A stretch of DNA of 64,000 nucleotides, taken from positions 2,103,501 to 2,167,500 of the forward strand of contig NZ_CP150265.1 of NCBI RefSeq assembly GCF_037976325.1, written 5' to 3'. Numbering within the stretch: the stretch's first letter is position 1; each line of letters starts with the position of its first letter. The position numbers were made by a program, and so were the translations under genes. Below are positions 1 through 8,785 of this stretch, one piece after another. The notes beneath the pieces were generated by a model. It was not told the DNA's origin and did no database searches. It worked only from the letters and a program-made list of their open reading frames with translations. This stretch comes from Paenibacillus sp. FSL K6-3182. Its GTDB lineage: Bacteria; Bacillota; Bacilli; Paenibacillales; Paenibacillaceae.

Positions 1-35
1 TATACTTCTACAAAAAATAGTGGAGGGTTTTCGTT

Positions 36-644
36 TTGCAAAAGTTAGTTTTTTTTGTCGGAGTAGCGGGGACGGGTAAAACAACGGTAGCTAGAAAGTT
101 GTCTGCTCGCATTCCAGCTGCTTTTCTTGACCGGGATACGGTAGGCGGTCGTTTTGTTGAGGCTATATTGGAGTTAAACGGCCTGGATAAAAGAGATCGG
201 GATTCTGATTATTACAAAAAGCATTTGCGTGATTTGGAATATGATACGGCGAAGGACGTATGTATCGAAAATTTGGCTGCTGGTCAAAACGTATTTATGA
301 TTTCACCTTTTACGGCAGAACTGAAAAACAAACAGTGGATCGAAGAGGTTGTTGAAGCAGCAGGCCTCACGATGGGCGAGGTAGACGTTAAAGTGGTTGT
401 TGTCACGCTGCTGGATATGGATCTGCAAAAAAATCGGATCATCGGGCGTCAAACAGAGCGCGATCAGTGGAAACTGGACAACTGGGGCGACTTTGAGAAG
501 CGGATAGAATTTGTTCCGCAAATCAACTGGGATATTCCTAACTCCTCCATCCTCGTGTTTGATAATAGCGGAGAATTAACGGAAGAGAAAGCTGAGCAAT
601 TATTCCAATTTGTTAATGAAAAGCAGGCAACATTATCCGTATAA
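36..644 (+). CDS. P-loop kinase-like ATP-binding protein
   Basis: A 202-residue protein with a Walker A motif GVAGTGKTT at residues 9-17, directly after a hydrophobic first beta strand, which is the layout of small P-loop kinases and AAA_33-type proteins. The middle is charged and the end carries no extra domain. The substrate cannot be told from the sequence. The start is TTG at 36, chosen because a good ribosome binding site (gtggaggg) lies about 8 bases upstream and no in-frame ATG is near the P-loop. It stands alone: a bidirectional terminator follows and the next gene converges on it. Seen: the P-loop and length. Inferred: kinase-like activity on a small molecule or an RNA/protein group. 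Confidence 0.8.
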   Translation: MQKLVFFVGVAGTGKTTVARKLSARIPAAFLDRDTVGGRFVEAILELNGLDKRDRDSDYYKKHLRDLEYDTAKDVCIENLAAGQNVFMISPFTAELKNKQWIEEVVEAAGLTMGEVDVKVVVVTLLDMDLQKNRIIGRQTERDQWKLDNWGDFEKRIEFVPQINWDIPNSSILVFDNSGELTEEKAEQLFQFVNEKQATLSV

Positions 645-653
645 TATAATAAG

Positions 654-700
654 AAAAGGCGGCTTCATTTTGGGAATTTCCCTATGAAGCCGCCTTTTTA
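654..700. terminator. Bidirectional rho-independent terminator
   Basis: A stem of AAAAGGCGGCTTCAT and ATGAAGCCGCCTTTTT with a loop of about 15 bases lies between two converging genes. It has T-rich flanks on both strands, so it can end the kinase-like gene on + and the LysR gene on -. Confidence 0.85.
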
Positions 701-715
701 TTTGTGGTTTTGTGA

Positions 716-1609
716 TTATTTGGTTTTCAAAAATGATTTCAAATGCTGGATAAAGGCTTGTGCCGCAGCTTTAGGCTCACGTGATTTATGTGTAATAATG
801 CCATGCGTCAATAGGAGCTCTTGGTTCAAGGGCAATGACAGCAGCGTACCTGCGGCTACCTCATTAGCTACATTTGATTCTGGTACGAATGAGATGCCCA
901 TTCCGCAAGCAACCGTCTGCTTAATGAGCTCAACACTGGAGAAAGACAAATGATCGGCAAGCTCAACATCAACTTCTCTCAGCATATCGCGTCCAAAGGT
1001 GTGGTAGATACACTGATCCCCGAAGCTAATGAAGGCGTTGTCGTGCAACGCTTGCCATCCAAGCTGCGCGAAGCGCTCTTCCAGCGTAGGAGCACAGATC
1101 AGCAAGAGCTTCTCTTCTATTAAAGGTGCAAATAGAAGGTCGTCACGTTCCGGAGCCTTGGGGACGATGCCGAGGTCAGCGCGATGGTTTACGACTTGTG
1201 CGGTAATATCATGCTGCAGACCAGGCGTTAAATGCAGCTTGATCTTGGTGTATTGCTGGAGAAAGCCGGTTAAAAAATGCGGTAGATGAGAGATGGCAAA
1301 CGACTCTAGAGCTCCAATTCGAACGATACCAGACGGCATGCCAGGCTCCGAGAACGCATCCTGAAGCGAATGTCCAAGCTGGATAAATTGATACGCATAG
1401 GGAGCTAGCAGCAAGCCTGCTTCTGTTGGCTCTACGCCGCGCGGCAAACGGTGAAAGAGCTTTTTGCCGCTTGCTGTTTCCAAATGTCGAATATGTGAGG
1501 TTACCGTCGATTGAACGTAACCGAGACGATCAGCGGCACCGCTGAAGCTTTTCTCCTCCAGCACCGCAGTAAAGGTAATAAAAAAACGACCTTCCCAAGA
1601 CTCCAGCAT
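716..1609 (-). CDS. LysR-family transcriptional regulator
   Basis: A 297-residue LysR-type regulator: an N-terminal winged helix-turn-helix (roughly residues 5-65, including the SAADRLGYVQSTVTSHI pattern) and a C-terminal periplasmic-binding-like effector domain (about residues 90-290). The start is ATG at 1609, because AAGGGGAG lies just upstream; an ATG 54 bases further up has no comparable site and would add a non-homologous leader. It is divergent from the HPP membrane protein gene, the usual arrangement when a LysR protein controls its neighbour. A long palindrome lies between the two genes and is a candidate operator. The effector is unknown. Confidence 0.9.
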   Translation of the reverse strand: MLESWEGRFFITFTAVLEEKSFSGAADRLGYVQSTVTSHIRHLETASGKKLFHRLPRGVEPTEAGLLLAPYAYQFIQLGHSLQDAFSEPGMPSGIVRIGALESFAISHLPHFLTGFLQQYTKIKLHLTPGLQHDITAQVVNHRADLGIVPKAPERDDLLFAPLIEEKLLLICAPTLEERFAQLGWQALHDNAFISFGDQCIYHTFGRDMLREVDVELADHLSFSSVELIKQTVACGMGISFVPESNVANEVAAGTLLSLPLNQELLLTHGIITHKSREPKAAAQAFIQHLKSFLKTK

Positions 1610-1674
1610 GTTAACTCCCCTTAGGTATCGGAATTTGAAATGGGTTCCATTGTAAACATTCAATTCTCGAATGA

Positions 1675-1711
1675 TTTCTCTTATGATAGCATGATGTCAT
1701 AATAAGAGAAA
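1675..1711. promoter_or_regulatory. Palindrome between LysR gene and HPP gene (candidate operator)
   Basis: TTTCTCTTAT at 1675-1684 is matched perfectly by ATAAGAGAAA at 1702-1711. A nested weaker pair (ATGA...TCAT) lies inside. It sits in the divergent intergenic region, 14 bases before the HPP start codon. LysR proteins bind such interrupted dyads, so this is a plausible operator. A hairpin in the HPP leader RNA is the alternative. Confidence 0.55.
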
Positions 1712-1724
1712 CGGGGAATGAGAA

Positions 1725-2189
1725 ATGCTGAGAAATAAAAATTGGAAGCCGCTGGCGGCAGCGGTTGTTGGCACCATTGTTATCGCATTGCTGCTGACCA
1801 TGGGCGATTTAATGTCGATTACGCTGATGATGGCTCCATTTGGGGCCAGTTGTGTTATCGTGTTTGTTTTGCCAGATAGTCCGCTTGCCAAAGCCAGAAA
1901 TGTTGTTGGAGGCCATTTGATCAGCACTGGAGCAGGTCTTGTGATGCTGCATCTGTTCGGAGATGCAACATGGTTCATTGCACTATCTGTTGGATTGTCC
2001 ATCCTTCTGATGCAGCTCACAAGAACAGTTCATCCACCCGCAGGAGCTGATCCGCTTGTTGTCATGTTAAGCCATGCGGGCTGGTCCTATCTGTTTACTC
2101 CGGTCCTTTTCGGAGCGGTGCTGATCGCGCTTGCCGCTTATGGTTATAGGAAATTATTGGCGACCAAGTCAGCAGCTTTGAAGTCATAG
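1725..2189 (+). CDS. HPP family integral membrane protein
   Basis: A 154-residue, very hydrophobic protein with about four membrane-spanning segments (near residues 10-30, 33-52, 62-98 and 115-145). The family-naming motif HPPAGADP is at residues 103-110. HPP proteins are a poorly characterised membrane family; some members have been linked to nitrite transport, but this one cannot be assigned a substrate. The ATG at 1725 has a short G-rich ribosome binding site (cggggaa). It is divergent from a LysR gene with a palindrome between them, so induction by that regulator is the natural inference. A strong terminator follows, making it monocistronic. Confidence 0.85.
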   Translation: MLRNKNWKPLAAAVVGTIVIALLLTMGDLMSITLMMAPFGASCVIVFVLPDSPLAKARNVVGGHLISTGAGLVMLHLFGDATWFIALSVGLSILLMQLTRTVHPPAGADPLVVMLSHAGWSYLFTPVLFGAVLIALAAYGYRKLLATKSAALKS

Positions 2190-2201
2190 AAATAAAAAAA
2201 A

Positions 2202-2241
2202 AGGCTGATCCAGTTGGTAAATACCGGGATCAGCCTCTTTT
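2202..2241 (+). terminator. Rho-independent terminator after HPP gene
   Basis: AGGCTGATCC pairs perfectly with GGATCAGCCT, followed by a T-rich run and preceded by an A tract. Confidence 0.85.
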
Positions 2242-2301
2242 AAATAGATCAGTATATTATAAAAAAACCACCTGAATAGGCGGCGTTAATTGATAATAAT
2301 A

Positions 2302-2378
<77 letters not shown>

Positions 2379-2506
2379 ACAAGAAATAATATAGCACACA
2401 TCATTAAATTATTGCAAGCACTTTTTTGAATTTATATTCTTTTTATTATAAAATAAGATTTATGAGTTGTCGGAATACTACATTTGTTTTTTCTTTTGAT
2501 TGTACA

Positions 2507-2515
2507 TGGTATAAT
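2507..2515 (+). promoter_or_regulatory. Extended -10 promoter upstream of the ysoA-like gene
   Basis: TGG then TATAAT (TATAAT at 2510-2515) forms an extended -10 box. The upstream -35 position is T-rich and weak. Transcription would start near 2522. Confidence 0.5.
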
Positions 2516-2617
2516 CGTACGCAAGATTGTCCGAATGAACAAAAGGCGCGACCATAAGGCGGTGTTATCATTACAACTCCCAATGACACACAAGGCGACA
2601 ACAAGGATAACGTTTAC

Positions 2618-3523
2618 TTGTTCCCTAGCATGCTGGACCATTATCAGGTACAGTTAACCCGTATGCTGGAAGCGGAACAATACGGGGAGGCCAAGGAGTT
2701 GCTGCGCTTTTTGCTGCAATGCCAGGGCGAGGATGCTCGCCATTATGAAGAGTGGGACAGCTTACTTACATGGCTTGACATGGCTTTTCCTGGAGAAGGA
2801 AATGATGGAGAAGATTCGGGATTCCTATCGGCCAAGCGAGAGAAGGAAGAGGACGAGGCGACTATGCGCGAGCAGCTTCTTAATCCTCCTGATCAAGATG
2901 AAGCTTATGTGAACCAAGTGCTCTACATCATGCAAAATCATCCGATGATCGATCAGCAAATTCTTGCTCTTGAACGCGCTGCTTATATTCATACTCCAGA
3001 AGTGGATGATTCCATTAAAAATTGGCTGGTAACTCAGCAGGTTCACCCTGTCGTTCAGTTTAAGGCTCTGCAATGCTTGCGCAAGCGAGGAGCTGTCGGT
3101 TTACTGACACTGGAGAGACTTGGTGAAACCGTAGAGCTTGATTTGGAAGCGACGCCTCTTTCTATGGATGAATTCCCTTCGCCAATTATTAGGATATTGG
3201 AGCGGACAGAGCAGGTTGCCGAGGTCGATGATCCCACATTGCCGCATTTTGCTAGAGAGCTTTGGAAGGAAAGTTTACAGTTTTTGTATGGTACGGCTGC
3301 TTATCATTGGATGTTGAGAGAAGACGAGGATACAGTTGATTATTTTGCAGCTGCGCTGCATTTGACGCTGCTTCTTACCGTTTACGGCTCGGCAAACGAT
3401 GACGATATTCGTGATACATACGGCATTACCGAAGGTTTAAGGTTCCGTTATGAGCAAGCATGCAAGGCGCTTAGACAGGTTGCCGTTTTGCAGCAATCGG
3501 GAGAAGATGAGCCAGAGTCTTGA
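2618..3523 (+). CDS. YsoA-like protein upstream of trigger factor
   Basis: An acidic, leucine-rich soluble protein of about 301 residues. No catalytic motif or membrane segment is visible; helices with paired hydrophobic residues fit a helical-repeat scaffold. Its place directly before tig matches ysoA of Bacillus subtilis (a TPR-type protein), which is the main reason for the name. The start is uncertain. TTG at 2618 has a weak site (AAGGAT, about 11 bases away). An in-frame extension of 16 codons leads back to an ATT at 2570, which is preceded 5 bases away by AAGGCGGTG, a much better Shine-Dalgarno match. The true start may therefore be a rare ATT codon. Function unknown. Confidence 0.75.
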   Translation: MFPSMLDHYQVQLTRMLEAEQYGEAKELLRFLLQCQGEDARHYEEWDSLLTWLDMAFPGEGNDGEDSGFLSAKREKEEDEATMREQLLNPPDQDEAYVNQVLYIMQNHPMIDQQILALERAAYIHTPEVDDSIKNWLVTQQVHPVVQFKALQCLRKRGAVGLLTLERLGETVELDLEATPLSMDEFPSPIIRILERTEQVAEVDDPTLPHFARELWKESLQFLYGTAAYHWMLREDEDTVDYFAAALHLTLLLTVYGSANDDDIRDTYGITEGLRFRYEQACKALRQVAVLQQSGEDEPES

Positions 3524-3548
3524 TAATCTGGGCTAGCTTGTTTATAAT
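3520..3548 (+). promoter_or_regulatory. Sigma-A-type promoter for tig
   Basis: TTGATA at 3520-3525 and TATAAT at 3543-3548 are separated by exactly 17 bases. The -35 box overlaps the end of the upstream gene, and the tig start codon is about 60 bases downstream. Confidence 0.8.
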
Positions 3549-3611
3549 AGAATGGTTTATGAAACGTGATAACTACTGATGCATGAGCATTTTCGGAGGG
3601 GAAGGCATAAA

Positions 3612-4901
3612 ATGAAAGCAACTTGGGAAAAAATAGACAAGAACATCGTGTCGATCGACGTGGAGGTAGGGGCGGAGAAAGTCACTGTTGCTCTTGATCA
3701 AGCATTTAAGAAAGTCGTACAAAAAGTAAACGTACCTGGATTCCGTAAAGGTAAAGTGCCTCGCGGCATGTTCGAATCCCGTTTCGGTATTGAGAGCCTG
3801 TACCAGGATGCAATTGACATTCTGTTGCCAGATGCTTATTCCGATGCAATCAAAGAAACTAATCTTGAGCCGGTTGACCGTCCTGAGATTGAAGTTGAGC
3901 AATTCGCAAAAGGCGAAACATTCAAATTCAAAGCAAAAGTTATCGTTAAGCCAGAAGTTACACTTGGCGAATACAAAGGCTTGGAAGTTGAATCCGTTGT
4001 TTCTGAAGTTACAGAAGAGGAAATCGCAGCTGAACTTGAGCGTTTGCAACAGCGTCATGCTGAGCTTACTGTTGTTGAAGAAGGCGCAGCGGCTAACGGC
4101 GACATCACAGTTATCGATTTCGACGGTTATGTAGACGGCGAAGCGTTTGAAGGCGGAGCAAGCGAGCGTTATTCACTAGAGCTTGGTTCGAATTCCTTTA
4201 TTCCAGGTTTCGAAGAGCAAGTGGTTGGCATGCAAATCGGAGATTTCAAGGACATTGAAGTTAATTTCCCTGAGAGCTACCATGCAGAGCACCTAGCAGG
4301 CAAACCAGCTGTGTTCAAAGTGAAGCTTCACGAAATCAAACGCAAAACTTTGCCAACGCTAGACGATGAGTTTGCAAAAGACGTAAGCGAGTTCGATACG
4401 CTTGAAGAGTACAAGCAGGATCTCGTTAACAAACTAAAAGAGCGCAAAGATCAAGAAGGCGAACAAGCTCGCGAAACAGCAGTTGTTGACAAAGCTACGG
4501 CAGCAGCAGATGTTGAAATTCCAGAGCCAATGATCGTGACTGAAACGGATTACATGATCAAAGATTTCGAAAACCGTCTTAAAATGCAAGGCATGAACAT
4601 GGACCTATACTTCCAATTCTCCGGTCAAAACGAATCTGTTCTTCGCGATCAAATGCGCGCAGATGCTGAGAAACGCGTTCGCAACAACCTTGTGCTTGAT
4701 GCAATTGCTAAAGCAGAAAACATCGTTGCAAACGACGAAGATTTGAACGAAGAGCTTGAGAAGCTGTCCAAATCATACAACCGTCCTTCTGCTGAGCTTC
4801 GCGACATTTTTGAGAAAAACGGAAATCTTAGCAACTTGCAGGAAGATATTGCACTTCGCAAAACAATTAAGTTCTTGCTTGAAAACAGCAAAGCTGTTTA
4901 A
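3612..4901 (+). CDS. tig: Trigger factor, ribosome-associated chaperone
   Basis: Trigger factor binds the ribosome exit tunnel and shields nascent chains; it also has peptidyl-prolyl isomerase activity. The 429-residue length is typical. The N-terminal ribosome-binding domain contains the signature VPGFRKGKVPRG (near residues 36-47). An FKBP-type isomerase domain follows at about 155-245, with GDITVIDFDGYVDG and SFIPGFEEQVVGM. The rest is the helical chaperone arm. The start is ATG 3612, preceded by GGAGGGGAAGG; an ATG 33 bases upstream is in frame but precedes that site. It has its own promoter and terminator, so it is probably separate from clpP, although the two work in the same protein quality pathway. 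Confidence 0.98.
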   Translation: MKATWEKIDKNIVSIDVEVGAEKVTVALDQAFKKVVQKVNVPGFRKGKVPRGMFESRFGIESLYQDAIDILLPDAYSDAIKETNLEPVDRPEIEVEQFAKGETFKFKAKVIVKPEVTLGEYKGLEVESVVSEVTEEEIAAELERLQQRHAELTVVEEGAAANGDITVIDFDGYVDGEAFEGGASERYSLELGSNSFIPGFEEQVVGMQIGDFKDIEVNFPESYHAEHLAGKPAVFKVKLHEIKRKTLPTLDDEFAKDVSEFDTLEEYKQDLVNKLKERKDQEGEQARETAVVDKATAAADVEIPEPMIVTETDYMIKDFENRLKMQGMNMDLYFQFSGQNESVLRDQMRADAEKRVRNNLVLDAIAKAENIVANDEDLNEELEKLSKSYNRPSAELRDIFEKNGNLSNLQEDIALRKTIKFLLENSKAV

Positions 4902-4940
4902 TAGCCACATACGAATAATTGAATAAATGCTTCACTCAGG

Positions 4941-4972
4941 ATAAGGCACGTCGTTGATACGTGCCTTATTTT
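4941..4972 (+). terminator. Terminator after tig
   Basis: ATAAGGCACGT pairs perfectly with ACGTGCCTTAT across a 7-base loop, followed by a short T run. Confidence 0.8.
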
Positions 4973-5129
4973 GACCCTACATATGGAAATGTGCTCGTTT
5001 TGGAGGCTAAACTCCGTACATATCGAACGGCCGGCGTCGTATAATGTATTAGTGGAAAAATGACATGAATACGATGACGTGTTACAATAAGTAAGTAACC
5101 AAAGTCATAAACGAAAAGAGGTTGGTCGC

Positions 5130-5723
5130 ATGAATCTAGTACCGATCGTAGTCGAACAAACGAATCGCGGGGAACGTTCTTACGATATTTACTCCCGTTT
5201 GCTGAAGGACCGTATCATTTTCCTTGGGAGCGCAATCGATGATGATGTTGCAAACTCCATCATTGCACAGCTGCTGTTTCTGGCGGCCGACGACCCAGAG
5301 AAAGACATTCATCTATACATTAACTCTCCCGGCGGCTCCGTGACTGCGGGAATGGGTATTTTTGATACGATGCAATATATTAAGCCTGAGGTGTCCACGA
5401 TTTGTATGGGCATGGCAGCAAGCATGGGTTCGCTGCTTCTAACAGCGGGCGCGAAGGGCAAGCGTTTTGCGCTTCCTAACGCTGAGGTTATGATCCATCA
5501 ACCACTTGGCGGCGTACGCGGTCAAGCATCTGATATCAAAATCCATGCTGATTGGATTTTGAAAACGAAACAAAAGCTAAACCAAATTTACGTAGACCGC
5601 ACCGGACAGCCTTATGAAAAAATCGACCGAGATACCGACCGTGACAACTTCATGAGCGCGGAAGAGGCTCTTGCCTACGGTTTGATTGACAAGGTGATTA
5701 CTGCACCGGTATCGACGATTTAA
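5130..5723 (+). CDS. clpP: ATP-dependent Clp protease proteolytic subunit
   Basis: ClpP forms the double heptameric serine protease chamber fed by ClpX or ClpC. The 197-residue length is standard. The catalytic triad is visible: Ser98 in GMAASMG, His123 in MIHQP and Asp172 in RDNFM. The ATG at 5130 follows AAAGAGGTTGGTCGC, an acceptable ribosome binding site. clpX follows 16 bases after the stop, so the two are co-transcribed. A TATAAT at 5040-5045 could serve as -10, but no good -35 lies 17 bases upstream. I did not find the direct heptamer repeats of a CtsR operator in the 200 bases before the gene. Confidence 0.98.
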   Translation: MNLVPIVVEQTNRGERSYDIYSRLLKDRIIFLGSAIDDDVANSIIAQLLFLAADDPEKDIHLYINSPGGSVTAGMGIFDTMQYIKPEVSTICMGMAASMGSLLLTAGAKGKRFALPNAEVMIHQPLGGVRGQASDIKIHADWILKTKQKLNQIYVDRTGQPYEKIDRDTDRDNFMSAEEALAYGLIDKVITAPVSTI

Positions 5724-5739
5724 TCGAAGGGGTGATTAC

Positions 5740-6996
5740 ATGTTTAAATTCAACGACGAAAAAGGCCAGTTGAAATGTTCTTTCTGCGGCAAATCGCAGG
5801 ATCAAGTACGTAAATTGGTTGCCGGTCCTGGCGTCTATATATGCGATGAGTGCATTGAGCTTTGTACCGAAATTGTTGAGGAAGAACTCGGCAATGAGGA
5901 AGAGCTTGATCTTAAGGATATTCCGAAACCGAAAGATATCCGGGCTATTCTGGATTCTTATGTCATCGGTCAAGAGTTTGCGAAAAAATCGTTGTCTGTA
6001 GCGGTTTATAACCATTACAAACGGATTAATTCCGGAAGCAAAATCGAAGACGTAGAATTGCAAAAGAGTAACATTTTGCTGCTAGGTCCTACAGGCTCAG
6101 GCAAAACGCTGCTAGCTCAAACGATGGCTAAAATTTTGAATGTTCCATTTGCAATTGCAGATGCTACTTCGCTAACAGAAGCAGGTTATGTGGGCGAAGA
6201 CGTTGAGAACATTTTGCTTAAGCTCATTCAAGCTGCCGATTATGATGTGGAAAAAGCGGAACGCGGCATTATTTATATCGATGAGATCGATAAAGTAGCT
6301 CGCAAATCGGAAAACCCATCCATTACGCGCGATGTTTCTGGCGAAGGTGTTCAGCAAGCATTGCTCAAAATATTGGAAGGTACAGTTGCATCCGTTCCTC
6401 CGCAAGGTGGACGCAAGCATCCGCATCAAGAATTCATTCAAATCGATACAACGAATATTTTGTTCATTTGCGGCGGCGCATTCGATGGCCTCGAATCATT
6501 GATCAAACGTCGTATCGGTAAGAAAGTAATCGGCTTTAGCTCTACAGGCGAATTGCAGAAGGATCTTAAAGCTGGTGAATACCTCACGATGGTATTGCCA
6601 GAGGATCTGCTCAAATTCGGTTTGATTCCGGAGTTTGTAGGCCGTCTGCCTATCATTTCGACGCTTGAGCCGCTTGATGAGCCTGCACTCGTTCGGATTT
6701 TATCCGAGCCGAAGAACGCGCTTGTGAAGCAATATCAGAAGCTGCTTGAAATGGACAATGTGAAGCTTGATTTCGAACCGGCTGCACTTGATGCTATTGC
6801 GAAAGAGGCAATTAAGCGCAACACCGGAGCTCGTGGCTTGCGTGCGATTATTGAAAGCATTATGCTGGAAGTTATGTACGAGGTACCATCACGCGATGAT
6901 CTAAGTACATGCCTAATCACAGAGCAAACCGTTCAAGAAAAAATCATGCCTGAGCTTACCGCTAAGAAAAGCAAGAAGAAAGAAGAGAGTGCGTAA
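5740..6996 (+). CDS. clpX: ATP-dependent Clp protease ATP-binding subunit ClpX
   Basis: ClpX is the AAA+ unfoldase that recognises tagged substrates and threads them into ClpP. The 418 residues start with the N-terminal zinc-binding domain: Cys13 and Cys16, then Cys35 and Cys38. Next come Walker A GPTGSGKT near residue 115 and Walker [10 protein letters not shown] near residue 182. A ClpP-contacting IGF-type loop is visible as [12 protein letters not shown]. The start ATG has the site GAAGGGGTG. It forms an operon with clpP. B. subtilis has clpP elsewhere, so the tig-clpP-clpX order here is closer to the arrangement in many other bacteria. Confidence 0.98.
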   Translation: MFKFNDEKGQLKCSFCGKSQDQVRKLVAGPGVYICDECIELCTEIVEEELGNEEELDLKDIPKPKDIRAILDSYVIGQEFAKKSLSVAVYNHYKRINSGSKIEDVELQKSNILLLGPTGSGKTLLAQTMAKILNVPFAIADATSLTEAGYVGEDVENILLKLIQAADYDVEKAERGIIYIDEIDKVARKSENPSITRDVSGEGVQQALLKILEGTVASVPPQGGRKHPHQEFIQIDTTNILFICGGAFDGLESLIKRRIGKKVIGFSSTGELQKDLKAGEYLTMVLPEDLLKFGLIPEFVGRLPIISTLEPLDEPALVRILSEPKNALVKQYQKLLEMDNVKLDFEPAALDAIAKEAIKRNTGARGLRAIIESIMLEVMYEVPSRDDLSTCLITEQTVQEKIMPELTAKKSKKKEESA

Positions 6997-7017
6997 GCCA
7001 GCACTCCAGTATAAGAA

Positions 7018-7115
7018 GCTATAAGTCTAGGCTTATAACTTAACTTATATATGACCGCGAAACGAGCTGTTTCCGCTACATTGTAATGGAATGGGAGCAG
7101 CCGTTAACGCTTGAC
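7018..7115 (+). repeat. Diverged copy of the lonB-upstream repeat, before ispG
   Basis: This stretch holds a perfect TATAAG/CTTATA hairpin, then CGCGAAACGAGC, and ends in CAGCCGTTAACGCTTGA. The same order of blocks (TTATAT, CGCGAAACGA, CAGCCGTTTACGCTTGA) makes up each unit of the array at 8786-9104. The central part differs and can form its own stem. It lies in the 205-base gap between clpX and ispG, just before the ispG ribosome binding site. Confidence 0.55.
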
Positions 7116-7201
7116 TACCGTCATTGTTTCCACCCAGCCGCGCGGTTTCTAAAACCGCCAGTCAAAGGGTGGACTTTGCCGTTCATGGGAGAGATAAGCT
7201 T

Positions 7202-8311
7202 ATGTACTTACGTCAAGATACGGTACCGGTTAAAGTCGGCAATCTAACGATTGGCGGCAGTAACGAAGTGATTATTCAAAGTATGTGTACGACGAAGACT
7301 GCTGATGTCGAAGCTACTGTTGCGGAAATACTAGGACTTGAAGAAGCTGGCTGCCAGCTTGTCCGGGTTACTGTCAACAACAAGGAAGCGGCGGAAGCGA
7401 TTAAGGAAATCAAGAAACGCATTCATATTCCGCTTGTTGCGGATATTCATTTTGACTATCGCTTGGCACTGCTAGCTATCGAGAACGGCATCGACAAAGT
7501 GCGGATTAATCCGGGCAATATCGGTCGCCGCGAACGCATCGAAGCGGTTGTTAAGGCTTGTAAGGAAAAAGGCATTCCGATCCGGATTGGCGTTAACGCC
7601 GGTTCATTAGAAAACCATTTGCTAGAAAAGTACGGTTACCCGACGCCGGAAGCAATGGTAGAGAGCGCGTTGTTCCATATCGGTATTTTGGAGGAGCTCG
7701 ATTTCCACGATATTATCGTATCTCTCAAAGCTTCGGATGTTCCAATGGCCATTGCTGCGTACTCGATGGCGGCAAAAGTCATTAAATATCCGCTACACCT
7801 AGGCATTACAGAAGCTGGAACGCTGCACACAGGCACGATTAAGAGCTCCGCTGGTATTGGTGCTTTGCTCGCGCTTGGCATTGGCAACACGCTGCGTATC
7901 AGCCTTAGCGCTGACACGGTAGAGGAAGTCAAGGTTGCTCGTGAGCTTCTTAAAACCTTTGGTCTAATTACAAATGCTGCAACACTCGTTTCCTGCCCTA
8001 CTTGCGGTCGTCTAGATATCGATCTGTTTTCGATTGCAAATGAGGTAGAAGATTATATTTCAAAAATTAAAGTGCCAATCAAAGTTTCTGTGCTTGGTTG
8101 TGCGGTCAATGGCCCAGGCGAGGCTCGTGAAGCGGATATCGGTATCGCTGGCGCTAGAGGCGAGGGCATGCTTTTCCGTTATGGGGAGCTCATTCGCAAG
8201 GTGCCAGAAGCTGAATTGCTGTCTGAGCTAAAGAAGGAAATTGACGAAATCGTACGCGTTTTTGAAGCGACGGGTGAAATACCTGGCCGCAAGCATCATA
8301 CACCTGCATGA
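7202..8311 (+). CDS. ispG: 4-hydroxy-3-methylbut-2-enyl diphosphate synthase (flavodoxin)
   Basis: IspG (GcpE) catalyses the penultimate step of the MEP isoprenoid pathway, reductively opening the cyclic diphosphate MEcPP with a 4Fe-4S cluster. The 369 residues show the TIM-barrel part ([28 protein letters not shown]) and the cluster ligands: Cys in SCPTCGR and again in [11 protein letters not shown]. The start is ATG 7202, preceded by GGGAGAG. An in-frame start 78 bases upstream would add residues with no family counterpart and lies inside the repeat-derived leader. It is an unusual neighbour for a protease cluster and has its own terminator. Confidence 0.97.
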   Translation: MYLRQDTVPVKVGNLTIGGSNEVIIQSMCTTKTADVEATVAEILGLEEAGCQLVRVTVNNKEAAEAIKEIKKRIHIPLVADIHFDYRLALLAIENGIDKVRINPGNIGRRERIEAVVKACKEKGIPIRIGVNAGSLENHLLEKYGYPTPEAMVESALFHIGILEELDFHDIIVSLKASDVPMAIAAYSMAAKVIKYPLHLGITEAGTLHTGTIKSSAGIGALLALGIGNTLRISLSADTVEEVKVARELLKTFGLITNAATLVSCPTCGRLDIDLFSIANEVEDYISKIKVPIKVSVLGCAVNGPGEAREADIGIAGARGEGMLFRYGELIRKVPEAELLSELKKEIDEIVRVFEATGEIPGRKHHTPA

Positions 8312-8323
8312 TCATTTTTATGA

Positions 8324-8370
8324 AAAGGTTTATTTACGTCATTTGCAGACGTGAGTAAGCCTTTTTTTGT
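8324..8370 (+). terminator. Terminator after ispG
   Basis: An imperfect stem (AAGGTTTATTTACGTC with GACGTGAGTAAGCCTT) is followed by seven T residues. Confidence 0.75.
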
Positions 8371-8785
8371 TGATAACAAAGGGGGGAAGTCGTGTTATAA
8401 CGCTTCTTATGATGAATGTGATGGTAGGCATGTATTGAACTCTATACATTGCGTGAGAATAGGATATTCCTCTAAGTAACGAGCTGCGCTAAAGTAATTT
8501 CCCCTTTCCGAACCCGAGGTTACAAAATAAAGAGAATTGCTTGTGAAAAATAACAGCATTAACGGTTATTACCACATCGTAGAGGCAATACTATTTTATA
8601 CGCATGTTTATTAAGGTTAGCTATGTACATTGAAATCAACGAAGCAGGTCTAAGTTCTTCTCTTAAGCCTCCTTGTAGTTGCATGATTAGCTAGAAAGGT
8701 ATGAAAATGAAGCAAAATATTTAATTATTATTTCCATTTAAGGATTATATTCCTGCGGAAATGATCGTCACTATTCAAATGGCTA
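8371..8785. other. AT-rich gene-free spacer before the lonB repeats
   Basis: About 415 bases with no credible reading frame, no tRNA-like fold and no strong terminator. Only short dyads such as GGATATTCC are present. I see no recognisable function. Confidence 0.6.

Noticed and set aside
4976..5129. CtsR or HrcA operator before clpP
   Set aside because: No tandem GGTCAAA-like heptads or CIRCE inverted repeat could be seen.
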